The notes: generated from the sequence alone by a model not told the origin. A stretch of DNA of 64,000 nt from Dermacoccus nishinomiyaensis (GCF_900447535.1 NZ_UFXX01000001.1:1426001-1490000), one strand, 5' to 3'. Counted from the stretch's first letter, positions 40,997-50,179 are shown. Numbers and translations are program-made.

Positions 40997-42058
40997 TCAG
41001 TGCGGCACCGAGCTGTTCTCCGCTGACGCCGTCGTCGCCACGGTGCTCGCCACGGGCGCCGACGAGTCCGCGGTGGCCTCCGGGCCTCGAGCCCGCTGCG
41101 TCTGACGACGTTCCGCGAGATGCTCGCGGGCTTCGAGGGCACGTCGCGCTCCGGGCACGATGTCGCGTTCCCAGGTGCCGAGGTGGGTGACGTCCTCGCC
41201 ACCGAAGGAACGCTTGAAGGCGCTGAATCCCGCCCAGGCATGGTTCGGCTCGTCCGGTGGTGCGAGGCCGAACAGGTCAGCGGTCCGAATGCCTGCGTCG
41301 TGGGCGTCGAGCAGCGCGCGCGTGATGAGGGGCTGGTTCGGACGCAGTTTTCGATGCTCCACGGGCATCGCGGCGTGGGCGAAGAGCCGCTGGGTGGGGC
41401 TGTCGTAGACGAGGGTGGCGCACAGCGGGGCGCCGTCCTTCCACGTCGAGTAGAGGGTCGCCGCGTCCACCGGCATCATCGCGGAAGCCACCGCATGCAG
41501 GTAGCTGGCCGAGCGGGCGACGATGTGCTTGTGCCCCGCAGCCTGCGACAGGAACGCGGCGAGGATGGTGACGTCGTCCGGGTTGCGGCTCGTCCGCACC
41601 TCCAGGCCCTTCTTCGCGTGGTTGCGGTGAATCGTGCGGATGCTGCCCGTCGCCGCAGCGAGGATGGCGTCCGGGCCCGCAGTCAGGTCGATGAGGCGAG
41701 TGTGCTTCGGTTGGTGATCGTGCAGCGCCGGGTGGAATCTGTCGGCCTCGAGCACGTCCCGCCACAGCGGCAGGTCCGACCAGAGGGCCTCGCGTTCGCT
41801 GCTGCGCGGCTCGACGCGAACCCACCAGGCTCGCCGTCGACGAGCATGGGCGTGGATGGCGCGCAAGGCGTCGTCGAGTGCGCCCGCGTCACGGCAGATC
41901 GGCCCGTACGGCACGTACAGGTAGGAGCCGACCGCGCGCTTCTCCTCGACGCACAGTGCCGACCACCCGTCACCCTGCAGTGTCGACGTCGGCTTGCCGA
42001 GCTTACGTTGGACCTTGGCCCACGCGTCGGTCTGCAGTGGCGATTCGAGCGAGAACAT
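40997..42058 (-). CDS. FemX/FemAB-family aminoacyltransferase
   Basis: The 353-residue protein of the Fem acyltransferase fold starts FSLESPLQTDAWAKVQRKLG and has LYVPYGPICRD, TIHRNHAKKGLEVRTS and a C-terminal KDGAPLCATLVYDS with ADLFGLAPPDEPNHAWAGFS and FKRSFGGE. These are typical of enzymes adding amino acids from tRNA to the peptidoglycan side chain. The Ala/Arg-rich last 50 residues look non-conserved. ATG 42058. It converges with the upstream glycosyltransferase across the 19-bp repeat array. Confidence 0.85.
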   Translation of the reverse strand: MFSLESPLQTDAWAKVQRKLGKPTSTLQGDGWSALCVEEKRAVGSYLYVPYGPICRDAGALDDALRAIHAHARRRRAWWVRVEPRSSEREALWSDLPLWRDVLEADRFHPALHDHQPKHTRLIDLTAGPDAILAAATGSIRTIHRNHAKKGLEVRTSRNPDDVTILAAFLSQAAGHKHIVARSASYLHAVASAMMPVDAATLYSTWKDGAPLCATLVYDSPTQRLFAHAAMPVEHRKLRPNQPLITRALLDAHDAGIRTADLFGLAPPDEPNHAWAGFSAFKRSFGGEDVTHLGTWERDIVPGARRALEAREHLAERRQTQRARGPEATADSSAPVASTVATTASAENSSVPH

Positions 42059-42227
42059 TCGAGGTTCCGATCATCGGGGCGATAACGCTCAGGCGAGGTG
42101 CAGCACGGACGAAGACCGCGAGGCAACTTCTCGACCGTATCGCGAGACTCACCCCCTGACCGCGCATCCTGAGCCTTCGGCATGTCACCCGGTTGCCGCT
42201 GATCGCCGATGGAGGGAGAGTGAGACC

Positions 42228-43040
42228 ATGCTCCCCGCCGAACTGCCGAACCTGGGGGACGGACGTGTCACGCTTCGCGCTTTCGTGAACGATGACGAGG
42301 ATCTGGTTCGCAGCGTTGCCCGCGACCCGCTGATTCCCCTCCTCACGACCGTCCCCGCGAGCGGTTCCCATGACGACGCGCTGAGTTACATAGCGCGTCA
42401 GCACGAGCGACTACGGACCGGCGCCGGGTACTCCTTCGCCATCACCGACCAGCACGATCAGTGCATCGGCAACATCGGCCTGTGGCTCAGCTCCATCCAC
42501 CAGGGGCGTGCCTCGACGGGGTACTGGCTGGCGCCGGCGTTCCGGGGACGCGGCTATGCGAAGCGCGCACTCAGCATCCTGAGCGGTTGGGCCGAGACGC
42601 TCGAAGATGTGGCCCGCCTCGAGCTCTACGTCGAGCCGTGGAATGAGGCGTCATGGCGTTGCGCCGAGGCCTGTGGTTTCGAACGCGAAGGACTGCTGCG
42701 TTCCTGGCAGCAGGTGGGCGATTCGCGCAAGGACATGTTCATGTACAGCCGCATCCGCGTCGATGAAAGCGCCCAGGCTGAGGCCTCCCGCGGAGCGGCG
42801 GCGGCGACGTCGCGTAGTCGGCCCGTCCGCGCTCTTCGTCTCGGTGGCGATGCGTCACCCCGCGGTACGAATGTGGACGGGATTCGCAGATGGGGACGTA
42901 GATCGCAGGATGGCCCCGGCGCGCCGTGTACAACTGCGATTTTCGTCCACATTCGCGATTCTCGGACAGGCCTGCGAATCCTGTCCACATTCGGGCACAC
43001 CGCAAGGCTCAATGCGGCGACGCCAGGGACAACGACGTAG
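42228..43040 (+). CDS. GNAT-family N-acetyltransferase with repeat-derived C-terminal tail
   Basis: This is a RimJ/RimL-type acetyltransferase. The conserved domain spans about residues 5-178: VTLRAFVNDDEDLVRSVARD, ASTGYWLAPAFRGRGYAKRA (acetyl-CoA loop RGRGYA), and RLELYVEPWNEASWRCAEAC. The normal length would end near residue 180, but the frame stays open to 270. Residues about 216-254 are translated from the 19-bp repeat array. The last 32 bases overlap the convergent glycosyltransferase. ATG 42228 follows GGAGGGAG. Whether the tail is made or cleaved is unknown. Confidence 0.8.
   Translation: MLPAELPNLGDGRVTLRAFVNDDEDLVRSVARDPLIPLLTTVPASGSHDDALSYIARQHERLRTGAGYSFAITDQHDQCIGNIGLWLSSIHQGRASTGYWLAPAFRGRGYAKRALSILSGWAETLEDVARLELYVEPWNEASWRCAEACGFEREGLLRSWQQVGDSRKDMFMYSRIRVDESAQAEASRGAAAATSRSRPVRALRLGGDASPRGTNVDGIRRWGRRSQDGPGAPCTTAIFVHIRDSRTGLRILSTFGHTARLNAATPGTTT
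42873..42988. repeat. 19-bp repeat array, two forward and three reversed units
   Basis: Forward units: 42873-42891 (GTGGACGGGATTCGCAGAT) and 42892-42910. Reversed units: 42932-42950, 42951-42969 and 42970-42988. Opposed copies allow a long cruciform or RNA hairpin between the convergent GNAT and glycosyltransferase genes. The forward strand is also coding for the GNAT tail. Confidence 0.88.
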
Positions 43041-43881
43041 GGGTCCACTCGACGAGGCCTTCGTCGGCGAACGCCTGCAACCAGCCCTCCATCGGCCAGG
43101 TGCCCCACCGCTCGCGGTAGAGGTTCGCGTTGCGCACGATGTCGACGACGTGATGGCGCGGCGGGTTCGCGCTCGGATGCCACTGATGCAACGCGTGCGC
43201 GCCGCCGACCCACGCCATCCGCAGGCCCGCGTCACGGGCCCGCATGCCGAAGTCGGTGTCCTCCGCGCCGTACCCGACGTACCGCTCGTCGAAACCGCCG
43301 CACGCGCGCCAGGCGTCGGCATCGAGAGCAAACGCGAGCGACCACAGGAGACGATGGTCGTCGTCGACCTCGACCGCACCCGACGACGGCGCGGGGCGCG
43401 CAGCATGCGGAGCGACGAAACGTCTTGCAGCCGCCGGGAATTCACCGTCGAGACGATCGTCCTCCCCCAGATACGTGACGATGCCGTTGAGCACCGCACG
43501 CTCGCCGCGAGCATCGAGCTGACGCTGCGCGTCACGCGACGCATCGACGAAACCGGGCAGGGGGACGCAGTCGACATCGAGGAAGACGATGAGTTCCGCG
43601 CCATCACCGAGTGCCGCCGTCGCGCCGACGTTGCGGGCCCGCGCGGTCGGCATGCCCAGCGGGTGATCGTCGAGGGGCACGATGCTGACGCTCTCACCCA
43701 TGACGCCCGCCGCGCGCAGGTCGTCACCCAGATCAGGCATGTCGACGGCGACGATGACGTGTCGCACGTCGGGCGCCACCTCGTCGAGGAACCGTCGCTG
43801 ATTGACGAGGTGCTCCAGACGCCCCCGCACCGGAGTGACGGCGGCGACGGGCAGCGTCCGGCCCGACCCCATGTCGGTCAT
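43009..43881 (-). CDS. Family 2 glycosyltransferase
   Basis: The 290-residue GT-A enzyme starts LPVAAVTPVRGRLEHLVNQR and has the metal-binding motif LIVFLDVDCVPLPG (DVD) and the acceptor-site region CGGFDERYVGYGAEDTDFGM with WHPSANPP. The latter is typical of galactosyl- or N-acetylglucosaminyl-type GT2 enzymes. It is the last gene of the coupled operon; ATG 43881 overlaps the upstream stop (TGATG). Its own stop lies inside the convergent GNAT tail. Confidence 0.85.
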   Translation of the reverse strand: MTDMGSGRTLPVAAVTPVRGRLEHLVNQRRFLDEVAPDVRHVIVAVDMPDLGDDLRAAGVMGESVSIVPLDDHPLGMPTARARNVGATAALGDGAELIVFLDVDCVPLPGFVDASRDAQRQLDARGERAVLNGIVTYLGEDDRLDGEFPAAARRFVAPHAARPAPSSGAVEVDDDHRLLWSLAFALDADAWRACGGFDERYVGYGAEDTDFGMRARDAGLRMAWVGGAHALHQWHPSANPPRHHVVDIVRNANLYRERWGTWPMEGWLQAFADEGLVEWTPTSLSLASPH

Positions 43882-45404
43882 CACGGCAGCGTCCCATCTC
43901 CGAGTGCGAGCGCCTCGGCGCCGGTAGCGGCTGGCCAGCCGGAGCCGCCCTCGACGACTCCACGCGCCGCGCCGCCGGCTTCGCGGACGCCTCGCTCTGC
44001 GACACCTGCGCGCGCAACATCGTCGATGCCGTGCCTGCTCCCACGCACAGCACCTTCCAGATCGTCGGGGTCAGTTCCAGCAGCTAGGTCAGCGACGCCC
44101 CCGCGCGCAGTGGCCTCGATGACGCCAGCCGCGCGGTCAACAGCGCCGTGGACGCACCAGCGCGCCCACGCACGTCCTGTCGATCGCTCGTCGTCCCCGG
44201 CGAGGAGTTCACGGATGCCGGCAGCGACCTCGTCAGCGGTCGCACCCAGAGTCAGCCTGCGCGCGATGCCGGCGTCGTCAAGAGCACGAGCCATGTCGGC
44301 CTGCTCGTCGAACGGACGCTCCTGCGGCACGACGACGGCAGGAACACCGAAGGCAGCGACGTCCGCAAGAGCATTCTGCCCCGCGTGGGTGACGACGACG
44401 TCAGCCGTCGCGAGCAGAACCTCGACGGGGTGGTCGGCGTCGGGCGTCCGCCAATGGACCTGCGGCACAGCGCGTTCGACGGCGCCCGGAAGCTCAGCGT
44501 CGTCCCAGCCCTCGCCGCCGACGAGGAGCACACCACGCAACCTTGGTATCTCTTGGGCGCCCCGCGATGTCGCGTCCGAGAAGGCCCCTCTCGGCGTGCC
44601 CACCGAAAGGCCCTCCGGAACGTTCACCGCGGCACCGTCAGAATCGCTGCCCGCCAAGGCATCTGACGAGGCCCCTCGCCGTGCGCCCAGCGAAGGGCCT
44701 CCCACAGCGTCTATTGCTGCACCGCCGGATCCGGCGCCCGGTGCAGTGCTCTGCGAGACGTCCGCCGCGACGCCGCAGCCGCCGGCATCGCGGGAACCGG
44801 CCGCCCGCGGGCCTGACGCAACACTTTCCGAGGAGTTCGGGGAGGGACATGCCGACGAACCACCGCCCGCAGTGTTCGGCCCCGCAGCATGACCCGCGAA
44901 GCGCGACAGGCCACCGACTTCGACCGTCTTGTCGCGATGGCGTTCGAGGTGCGGCGCGACGTCGAGCCGCGCCGGCCAGGGCGCCAGCACAGCCGCCGCC
45001 AGGTCGAACGCCAGCGCATGCGGTGCGTCGTCGCGTCGCCCGGGCTGAGCCACGACGACGACGGGGACGCCGAGCAGCCGCACGAGAGCGGTCACCTCGA
45101 CGGAGACGTCGACGACGACGACGTCCGGGCGCGCCTGCGTCACCCACGCCGCGATCTGCGCCGAACGCTCGGCGTAGCCACCGCCGAGCGGAGCCCAGTG
45201 CAGACGCCCACCCGCATCGGGGTCGACGAACGGTGCATCCGCTTCATCGGCATCCGACGCGAGCGCGACCTGATCCCCGTCGGGCAGTGCGCCGCTGCCG
45301 AGATAGGTGATGACGTGCCCGCGCCGCGTCAGTTCGGCACCGATGACGCCCGCCCGCGTCGCGTGCCCCCGCCCGTGATGGTGCACGTAATAACCGATGC
45401 GCAT
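43881..45404 (-). CDS. GT-B glycosyltransferase (MurG/UGT-like) with low-complexity insertion
   Basis: The 507-residue protein starts RIGYYVHHHGRGHATRAGVI, a glycine-rich loop of GT28/GT1-like enzymes. The N-domain is about 1-170 and the C-domain resumes at about 289 (RGVLLVGGEGWDDAEL), with VVVTHAGQNALADVAAFGVP as the donor-binding loop. Residues about 171-285 are an Ala/Ser/Gly-rich insertion with an imperfect internal repeat (GGPSLGARRGASSDAL and EGLSVGTPRGAFSDAT). An Ala/Gly-rich tail follows residue about 430. ATG 45404 overlaps the upstream stop. Confidence 0.8.
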   Translation of the reverse strand: MRIGYYVHHHGRGHATRAGVIGAELTRRGHVITYLGSGALPDGDQVALASDADEADAPFVDPDAGGRLHWAPLGGGYAERSAQIAAWVTQARPDVVVVDVSVEVTALVRLLGVPVVVVAQPGRRDDAPHALAFDLAAAVLAPWPARLDVAPHLERHRDKTVEVGGLSRFAGHAAGPNTAGGGSSACPSPNSSESVASGPRAAGSRDAGGCGVAADVSQSTAPGAGSGGAAIDAVGGPSLGARRGASSDALAGSDSDGAAVNVPEGLSVGTPRGAFSDATSRGAQEIPRLRGVLLVGGEGWDDAELPGAVERAVPQVHWRTPDADHPVEVLLATADVVVTHAGQNALADVAAFGVPAVVVPQERPFDEQADMARALDDAGIARRLTLGATADEVAAGIRELLAGDDERSTGRAWARWCVHGAVDRAAGVIEATARGGVADLAAGTDPDDLEGAVRGSRHGIDDVARAGVAERGVREAGGAARGVVEGGSGWPAATGAEALALGDGTLP

Positions 45405-46798
45405 CACGACATCGCCCCTGTCGCGTCCGGTTGGGCGCCGCCTGAGACGCTGTCGCCCGAAAGGCTCCCCGGGAGCAACGGACGGTCCGCAACGTCACTG
45501 CCCATGCCGTTCTGCGCGCTCACGCCCGGACGAACCCCGGCTGGAGGCTTCATGTCCTCACGGATGACGAGCCGACGCGCGTCGGCGTCGCTCGGGAGCG
45601 GGTCCAGCGGTGTGTGACCTTCGACGGATCGCGCGCCCGACGCAGGCTGCGAACGGCGCGCCGCGTCAGCCGCCTCCGTCAGCACCGCGAGATGCCCGTC
45701 GATGCAGGCATCGAGAGAGAAATGGCGGACGGCGCACTCGCGCACCGCCGCGCGCTCGAGAGCGTCGACTTCGGTGACGGCAGAGGCCAGTCGGGCGACC
45801 AGCACGTCGTCGGGCGCCGCCATCACGGCTCCTGCCGGGAGCTCAGACGAATCCACGACCGGATTCGTCGACACGTCGACGAGGACACCCATGTCCGGTC
45901 GCACCACCTCGACGAGACCACCTCGTGCGAGGGCGATGACAGGCGTCCCGCACATCGCGCCCTCGACGGCGACGAGGCCGAACGGCTCATCCCATGCCGG
46001 TGTGACGAACAACGCGTCGCTCCGCCCGACGACCTTCGCCACCTCCTGCGGCCGCAATGCGCCGAGATGCTCGACGTCACCCCCGAGCCGCGGCGCGATC
46101 TCCGCCTCGAAGTACGCGGCATCGCTGACCGGCCCGACAAGAGCCAGCCGTCGCCCGGCCATCCGCGCCGCATCGATCGCGAGATGCGGCGCCTTCTCCG
46201 GCGTGATCCGACCGACCCAGGCGAGACGGCCGTCGGCAGCACCCGGCCCGAGGACGAAACGCGACTCGTCGACACCGTTCGCCACGACCTGCCGCGTCAC
46301 CGTCGACCACTGCGCCGCGAGGGCTTTCGACACCGCGACGAACCGCGACGCCGGCGAGGCGAGGGCAGCGCCGAGCTCCATCCACGGAAACGGCGGCGTG
46401 TGCAACGTCGTGACGACCGGCGCGTCGTAGGCGCGCGACAGCGACATCGGCAGGTGGTGCAGGCTGTGGTTGGCGACGACGTCGAGCTCACCGGCACGAT
46501 CCCGGCGCGCCAGTTCGGCGGCCGCGAACGTGAACGCGTGATGGTCGTCGAGAAACGGCTTCTCCGGCAGCTGCGGGTCGAGCGCGGCAACCGCCGAGAA
46601 CCGCGGCAGCGCCGGGTACGTCACGACCTCGTCGGCCACGTCGGCCGGCGTCCCCTCGGCCGCGAACAGCACGACGTGGTGGCCGCGCCGACGGAACCCG
46701 GCGACGAGCGCCGCCGTCAGCGATTCCTGGCCGCCGGCGAACGGCTCGCTCAACGGGTTGCGGTTCGTGGCGAGCACGGCGATGCGCAGCGACGTCAT
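45404..46798 (-). CDS. Family 4 glycosyltransferase
   Basis: The 464-residue GT-B retaining enzyme has an N-terminal RIAVLATNRNPLSEPFAGGQ (GGQE donor-acceptor cleft), ELDVVANHSLHHLP, LAWVGRITPEKAPHLAIDAA and the ExxxxxxxE region FVTPAWDEPFGLVAVEGAMC with GTPVIALARGG. These are clear GT4 hallmarks. The sugar is unknown. The last 75 residues are not conserved. Its ATG overlaps the upstream gene (ATGA). Confidence 0.88.
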   Translation of the reverse strand: MTSLRIAVLATNRNPLSEPFAGGQESLTAALVAGFRRRGHHVVLFAAEGTPADVADEVVTYPALPRFSAVAALDPQLPEKPFLDDHHAFTFAAAELARRDRAGELDVVANHSLHHLPMSLSRAYDAPVVTTLHTPPFPWMELGAALASPASRFVAVSKALAAQWSTVTRQVVANGVDESRFVLGPGAADGRLAWVGRITPEKAPHLAIDAARMAGRRLALVGPVSDAAYFEAEIAPRLGGDVEHLGALRPQEVAKVVGRSDALFVTPAWDEPFGLVAVEGAMCGTPVIALARGGLVEVVRPDMGVLVDVSTNPVVDSSELPAGAVMAAPDDVLVARLASAVTEVDALERAAVRECAVRHFSLDACIDGHLAVLTEAADAARRSQPASGARSVEGHTPLDPLPSDADARRLVIREDMKPPAGVRPGVSAQNGMGSDVADRPLLPGSLSGDSVSGGAQPDATGAMS

Positions 46799-47598
46799 GC
46801 GACTCCTCCTCGCAGGTTGGCCAGATACGTCGCGAACCCGCCGACAGCTCGCCCGTCGAGACGGCTCGACGTGACGACGCGCGCGTCATCGGCCGCCCGC
46901 ACGAGGCGCTCGTCCTCGGCGCGCAGCCGCTCGACGAGGTCTACGTCCTCGTGCAGCGACAGCGGCGCGAACCCGCCGACCCGCAGGTACGCAGAGGCGC
47001 GCACACCGAGATTCGCGCCGTGCACGTGAGGATGCCCCTCCCGCAGATGGTGTCGTTCCATCCACTCTGCGCGCCGCGCGCCGGTGAGAGCCGCGTCCGG
47101 TTCGACGGTGCCGACGTACGCGTCGGCGCCGGCGTTGGCCGTCGCGATGTGGGCGCTCAGCCAGTGCGGCGGGACGTGCGTGTCGGCGTCGGTCGACGCG
47201 AGCCACAGCGCGTCGGCATCAATGCCGTCACGTTCCGCCCATTCGAGCGCGCAGCGCACTCCCGCGGCACGCGCTCGCCCGACGCTCCCCGCCGTGACGA
47301 CGAGCGGCTCCACGCTGAACTGCCCGCGGTGCGCCGCGGCGCCCGCGAAGGCACGCACGATGGCCTCGCTGTCGTCGGTGCACGTGTCGAGGACGATGCA
47401 CGCACGTAACGTCATCGCCGGCGCGAGATGAGCAACCTCGACGAGCGCTCGTTCGAGCGCCGTGAGGCAGTGCGCAAGCGCCTGCTCTTCGTCACGCGCA
47501 GGCACGATGACGGTGGCGCCGGCGAGAGCAGGGCGAGGCGAACCGTCACGGCTGCGAGTGAGCGCACGTGTCACGCACGGATAGGTGCGCTCGCTCAT
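46795..47598 (-). CDS. Family 2 glycosyltransferase
   Basis: The 267-residue GT-A enzyme has VIVPARDEEQALAHCLTALE, the metal motif LWLASTDADTHVPPHWL (DAD) and GANLGVRASAYLRVGGF, with HEDVDLVERL as the catalytic-base region. It resembles sugar transferases acting on lipid or polyprenol acceptors. ATG 47598 has GGAGG five bases upstream and overlaps the upstream stop; an earlier in-frame GTG at 47604 is less likely. Confidence 0.85.
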   Translation of the reverse strand: MSERTYPCVTRALTRSRDGSPRPALAGATVIVPARDEEQALAHCLTALERALVEVAHLAPAMTLRACIVLDTCTDDSEAIVRAFAGAAAHRGQFSVEPLVVTAGSVGRARAAGVRCALEWAERDGIDADALWLASTDADTHVPPHWLSAHIATANAGADAYVGTVEPDAALTGARRAEWMERHHLREGHPHVHGANLGVRASAYLRVGGFAPLSLHEDVDLVERLRAEDERLVRAADDARVVTSSRLDGRAVGGFATYLANLRGGVA

Positions 47599-48914
47599 GA
47601 CCACCTCCGTCGGCCCCAGGCCTCGAGGTCGAGGGGCCCGTCTGCGGGCACGGTGTCGACGATCGGTGACGCATCCGCGGACGATTCGACCGGCCCAGCG
47701 ACCCTGTCATTTCTGCGATTTTCGTCCACATTCGTCCGATGACGGGTGCGCGCCGCCGTCACGACGCCGCCCACCCATGGCGCGCCGTCGCACGCTGCGA
47801 GCAGACCCTCGGCATCGCGCAGAACGCACGGCTGCATGACGTCGACGATGAACTCAGCGCGCTGCAGAACGTCGTCGGACGGTTCGCCGGCGCACACGCG
47901 AGAGTCATCGGCGAGCACGTCGGGACGGTGTTCACCGCACCAGATCCCGACGTCCGCGAGCGCGAGCCACGACTCGAGGGCGGCGTACTCGCCGCTCGGT
48001 GCCACCGTTCGCGCCGGCCGCCAGAACACGACGACGCGCGGGGCGCGCCAGATACCGTGGCGCCCCCGCACGTCTGGCTGTGGAATGCGGGCAGCGAGCG
48101 CGAGCTGCTCGCCCTCCTTGAGCTGCGCGAGATCGGCTCGCTCCCCCGCGTCGGGGCCGTCGTGCCAGGCCACCGCGGCCGGCGCATGACGCAGGGCGAC
48201 GCCGGTGTTCCAGGCGCGATAGGCGAGATCCCAGTCTTCGCCGCCGTACCCGACGAGGCTCTCGTCGAACCCGTCGAGTCGTTCGAACGCGTCGCGCGTC
48301 ATGCCCATGACGGCGCTGATGACGAGTCGCCAGTCGCCGTCGCCGGCGTCACGCAGGTCGTTCGTGCGCGCGTAGCCGTCGCGCAGCCACTGGGGTGCGG
48401 CGAGGACGTCACCGTCGGCCGGCGCCTCGGGATCGGTTGCCGCACACCAGGACACGACGTCGTCACCCCGCGCGGCGACGGCACTGAGATCGGCATGCCG
48501 ACGGGCTCCGACGACGAGGGCGCCGGCGCCCGGCGCCTCGCGCGACGCCTCTCGCAAGGCGTCGACCATCGCGGCACAGTAGCCGGGCGTCGGCACGGTG
48601 TCGCCGTCGAGGAAGAGGACGACCGGTGACGACCCGGCGCGCGCGCCGAGATTGCGCACCGCCGCGGCGCGGAAGCCCTCGTTCGCCTGTCGCAGGAGCG
48701 TGACGCCGTCGGGGACGCTCGGCGGGGTGGCCGAACCGTCATCCGCGACGACGACGTGGAGGCGCAGCGACGAATCATCCTGCGCCGCAAGGGAATCCAG
48801 CACCCATCGCAAACGCTGCGGGTCTTCGAAATGCGTGACGACGACGTCGACGTCGCGTCCGTCACCCACGCTCAGGTCAGCCCCTTGCTCGCCCGCGCGA
48901 GCGTTCGCGCTCAC
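47595..48914 (-). CDS. Family 2 glycosyltransferase with repeat-derived tail
   Basis: The 439-residue enzyme starts VDVVVTHFEDPQRLRWVLDS and has VVLFLDGDTVPTPGY (DGD motif) and RLDGFDESLVGYGGEDWDLA, the acceptor region of galactosyltransferase-like GT2 proteins. A C-terminal region of about 150 residues has no recognised domain. The frame passes through one 19-bp repeat unit (47711-47729, residues about 396-402, TNVDENRRND). GTG 48914 overlaps the preceding stop (GTGA). Confidence 0.83.
   Translation of the reverse strand: MSANARAGEQGADLSVGDGRDVDVVVTHFEDPQRLRWVLDSLAAQDDSSLRLHVVVADDGSATPPSVPDGVTLLRQANEGFRAAAVRNLGARAGSSPVVLFLDGDTVPTPGYCAAMVDALREASREAPGAGALVVGARRHADLSAVAARGDDVVSWCAATDPEAPADGDVLAAPQWLRDGYARTNDLRDAGDGDWRLVISAVMGMTRDAFERLDGFDESLVGYGGEDWDLAYRAWNTGVALRHAPAAVAWHDGPDAGERADLAQLKEGEQLALAARIPQPDVRGRHGIWRAPRVVVFWRPARTVAPSGEYAALESWLALADVGIWCGEHRPDVLADDSRVCAGEPSDDVLQRAEFIVDVMQPCVLRDAEGLLAACDGAPWVGGVVTAARTRHRTNVDENRRNDRVAGPVESSADASPIVDTVPADGPLDLEAWGRRRWS
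47711..47729 (-). repeat. Single 19-bp repeat unit inside a coding region
   Basis: On the minus strand this reads GTGGACGAAAATCGCAGAA, in the 3' part of the glycosyltransferase gene. It is in the coding orientation and encodes part of a non-conserved tail. Confidence 0.8.
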
Positions 48915-50179
48915 CCGACACCACCCAGGGGCGTCAGGTGCGCGGCGAGCAGTTCGCTTTGGCGACGCGCGGCGTCCGGCGTCGTGAGCAAGCCGGGATG
49001 CGACGGGTTCGTCACGGTCACCATCGGGTCGCTCAGCGCCGCCCGGGCGGCATCGACGAAAGCGTCGACCACCCCATCCCGATCACCCGACTCGCTTGCA
49101 TCTGTACGAGGTTCGACGACCGTCACCGACCCGGGTGCCGTCGTCGACAGTTCGGTGACCCACGGCGTGGCCAGCGTGATCGGCCGGCGACCGGCGGCGA
49201 TCCATCGGCCGATCGAACCCGACGCGGAGATGTGACGGTAGGCCGCGAGCGGCACGGCGATCGTCGCGATCGCGGCGTCCATCTCGTCCTCGCTCAGGTG
49301 CCCGAGAACGCGCAGTTCGATTCCGCGCGCGTTCGCGGCGCGGCGCAAGTCATCGACGAAGTCCTCGTGCCCCTCGACCACCGCGCCGAGCATGACGAGG
49401 TCGCGACCCAGCGCCGCGGCAACATCGAGCGCCAACTGCGGATCCTTGCCCGGATGGACGAACCCGAGGACGCCGACGGGCGCGTCATCGCCAAGGGCGA
49501 GCACCGCGTCACCCGCCTCGGTTGCACTCGGTCGCGCATCGACCGGCAACGTGACGACACCGACGCCAGTGACATCGGCGTCGCCGAAACCCCGAGTGGC
49601 GCTGTCAGCGTCACCGGCAGGCGCCGCGACGACGTCACCCAGCATCGCGCGCTCGGCCTCGCTGCACACCTGAACAGACGCGGCGGCCGCGACGATGCGC
49701 GCATACAGCGCAGCGCGACGTTCGTAGCGCGCCTGCCCCTCGGCGGGCTGCGGAATGTCGTGAAGCGTGACGTGCACGGGCCGCGCGGCGCCCTCGATCG
49801 CGCGCACCCCGGCTCCGATCGCCCGGTGGTCGGCGCCGAGCAGCGCGTCGGTGAGGTGAACATGCACGGGCCCCGCATCGTCCGCGAGGTACGCCGCGAG
49901 GTCACGCGCGCCGGTCCCCACGTCGAGCATCGACGTGCGGCGCGCACCGGCGAGAGCCGCCCCGTGGCGCGTCACCCCGTGCTCGGGCGGGCCGAGCAGG
50001 AGGTGGTCGACGGTTGCAGCCGCATCACCCGATGCAACGTGCGCGCTGCGGGGTTCCTCAGCGGCAGTGCTCGCCGGGCGCGTCGTCGTCATCCTCGTAT
50101 TGTCATGTGCGACGGGGCTTCTCGTCATCTTGACGTCCGTCGGATGTTCGAACGCATCGCCGCTCGGTGCGGCGCTCAC
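48911..50179 (-). CDS. Glycosyltransferase (GT4-like), divergent
   Basis: The 422-residue protein has ARRTSMLDVGTGARDLAAYL near residue 80, RPVHVTLHDIPQPAEGQARY, a second half with APVGVLGFVHPGKDPQLALD and ELRVLGHLSEDEMDAAIA, and a donor-site-like stretch HISASGSIGRWIAAGRRPIT. It reads as a GT-B glycosyltransferase with a modified acidic motif, so the assignment is moderate. GTG 50179 overlaps the WcbI-like stop. The 35 N-terminal residues are probably disordered; an ATG at 50128 is an alternative. Confidence 0.68.
   Translation of the reverse strand: MSAAPSGDAFEHPTDVKMTRSPVAHDNTRMTTTRPASTAAEEPRSAHVASGDAAATVDHLLLGPPEHGVTRHGAALAGARRTSMLDVGTGARDLAAYLADDAGPVHVHLTDALLGADHRAIGAGVRAIEGAARPVHVTLHDIPQPAEGQARYERRAALYARIVAAAASVQVCSEAERAMLGDVVAAPAGDADSATRGFGDADVTGVGVVTLPVDARPSATEAGDAVLALGDDAPVGVLGFVHPGKDPQLALDVAAALGRDLVMLGAVVEGHEDFVDDLRRAANARGIELRVLGHLSEDEMDAAIATIAVPLAAYRHISASGSIGRWIAAGRRPITLATPWVTELSTTAPGSVTVVEPRTDASESGDRDGVVDAFVDAARAALSDPMVTVTNPSHPGLLTTPDAARRQSELLAAHLTPLGGVG

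Noticed and set aside
42613-44892. Long plus-strand frame over the glycosyltransferases
   Set aside because: Shadow of GT genes whose motifs are on the minus strand.
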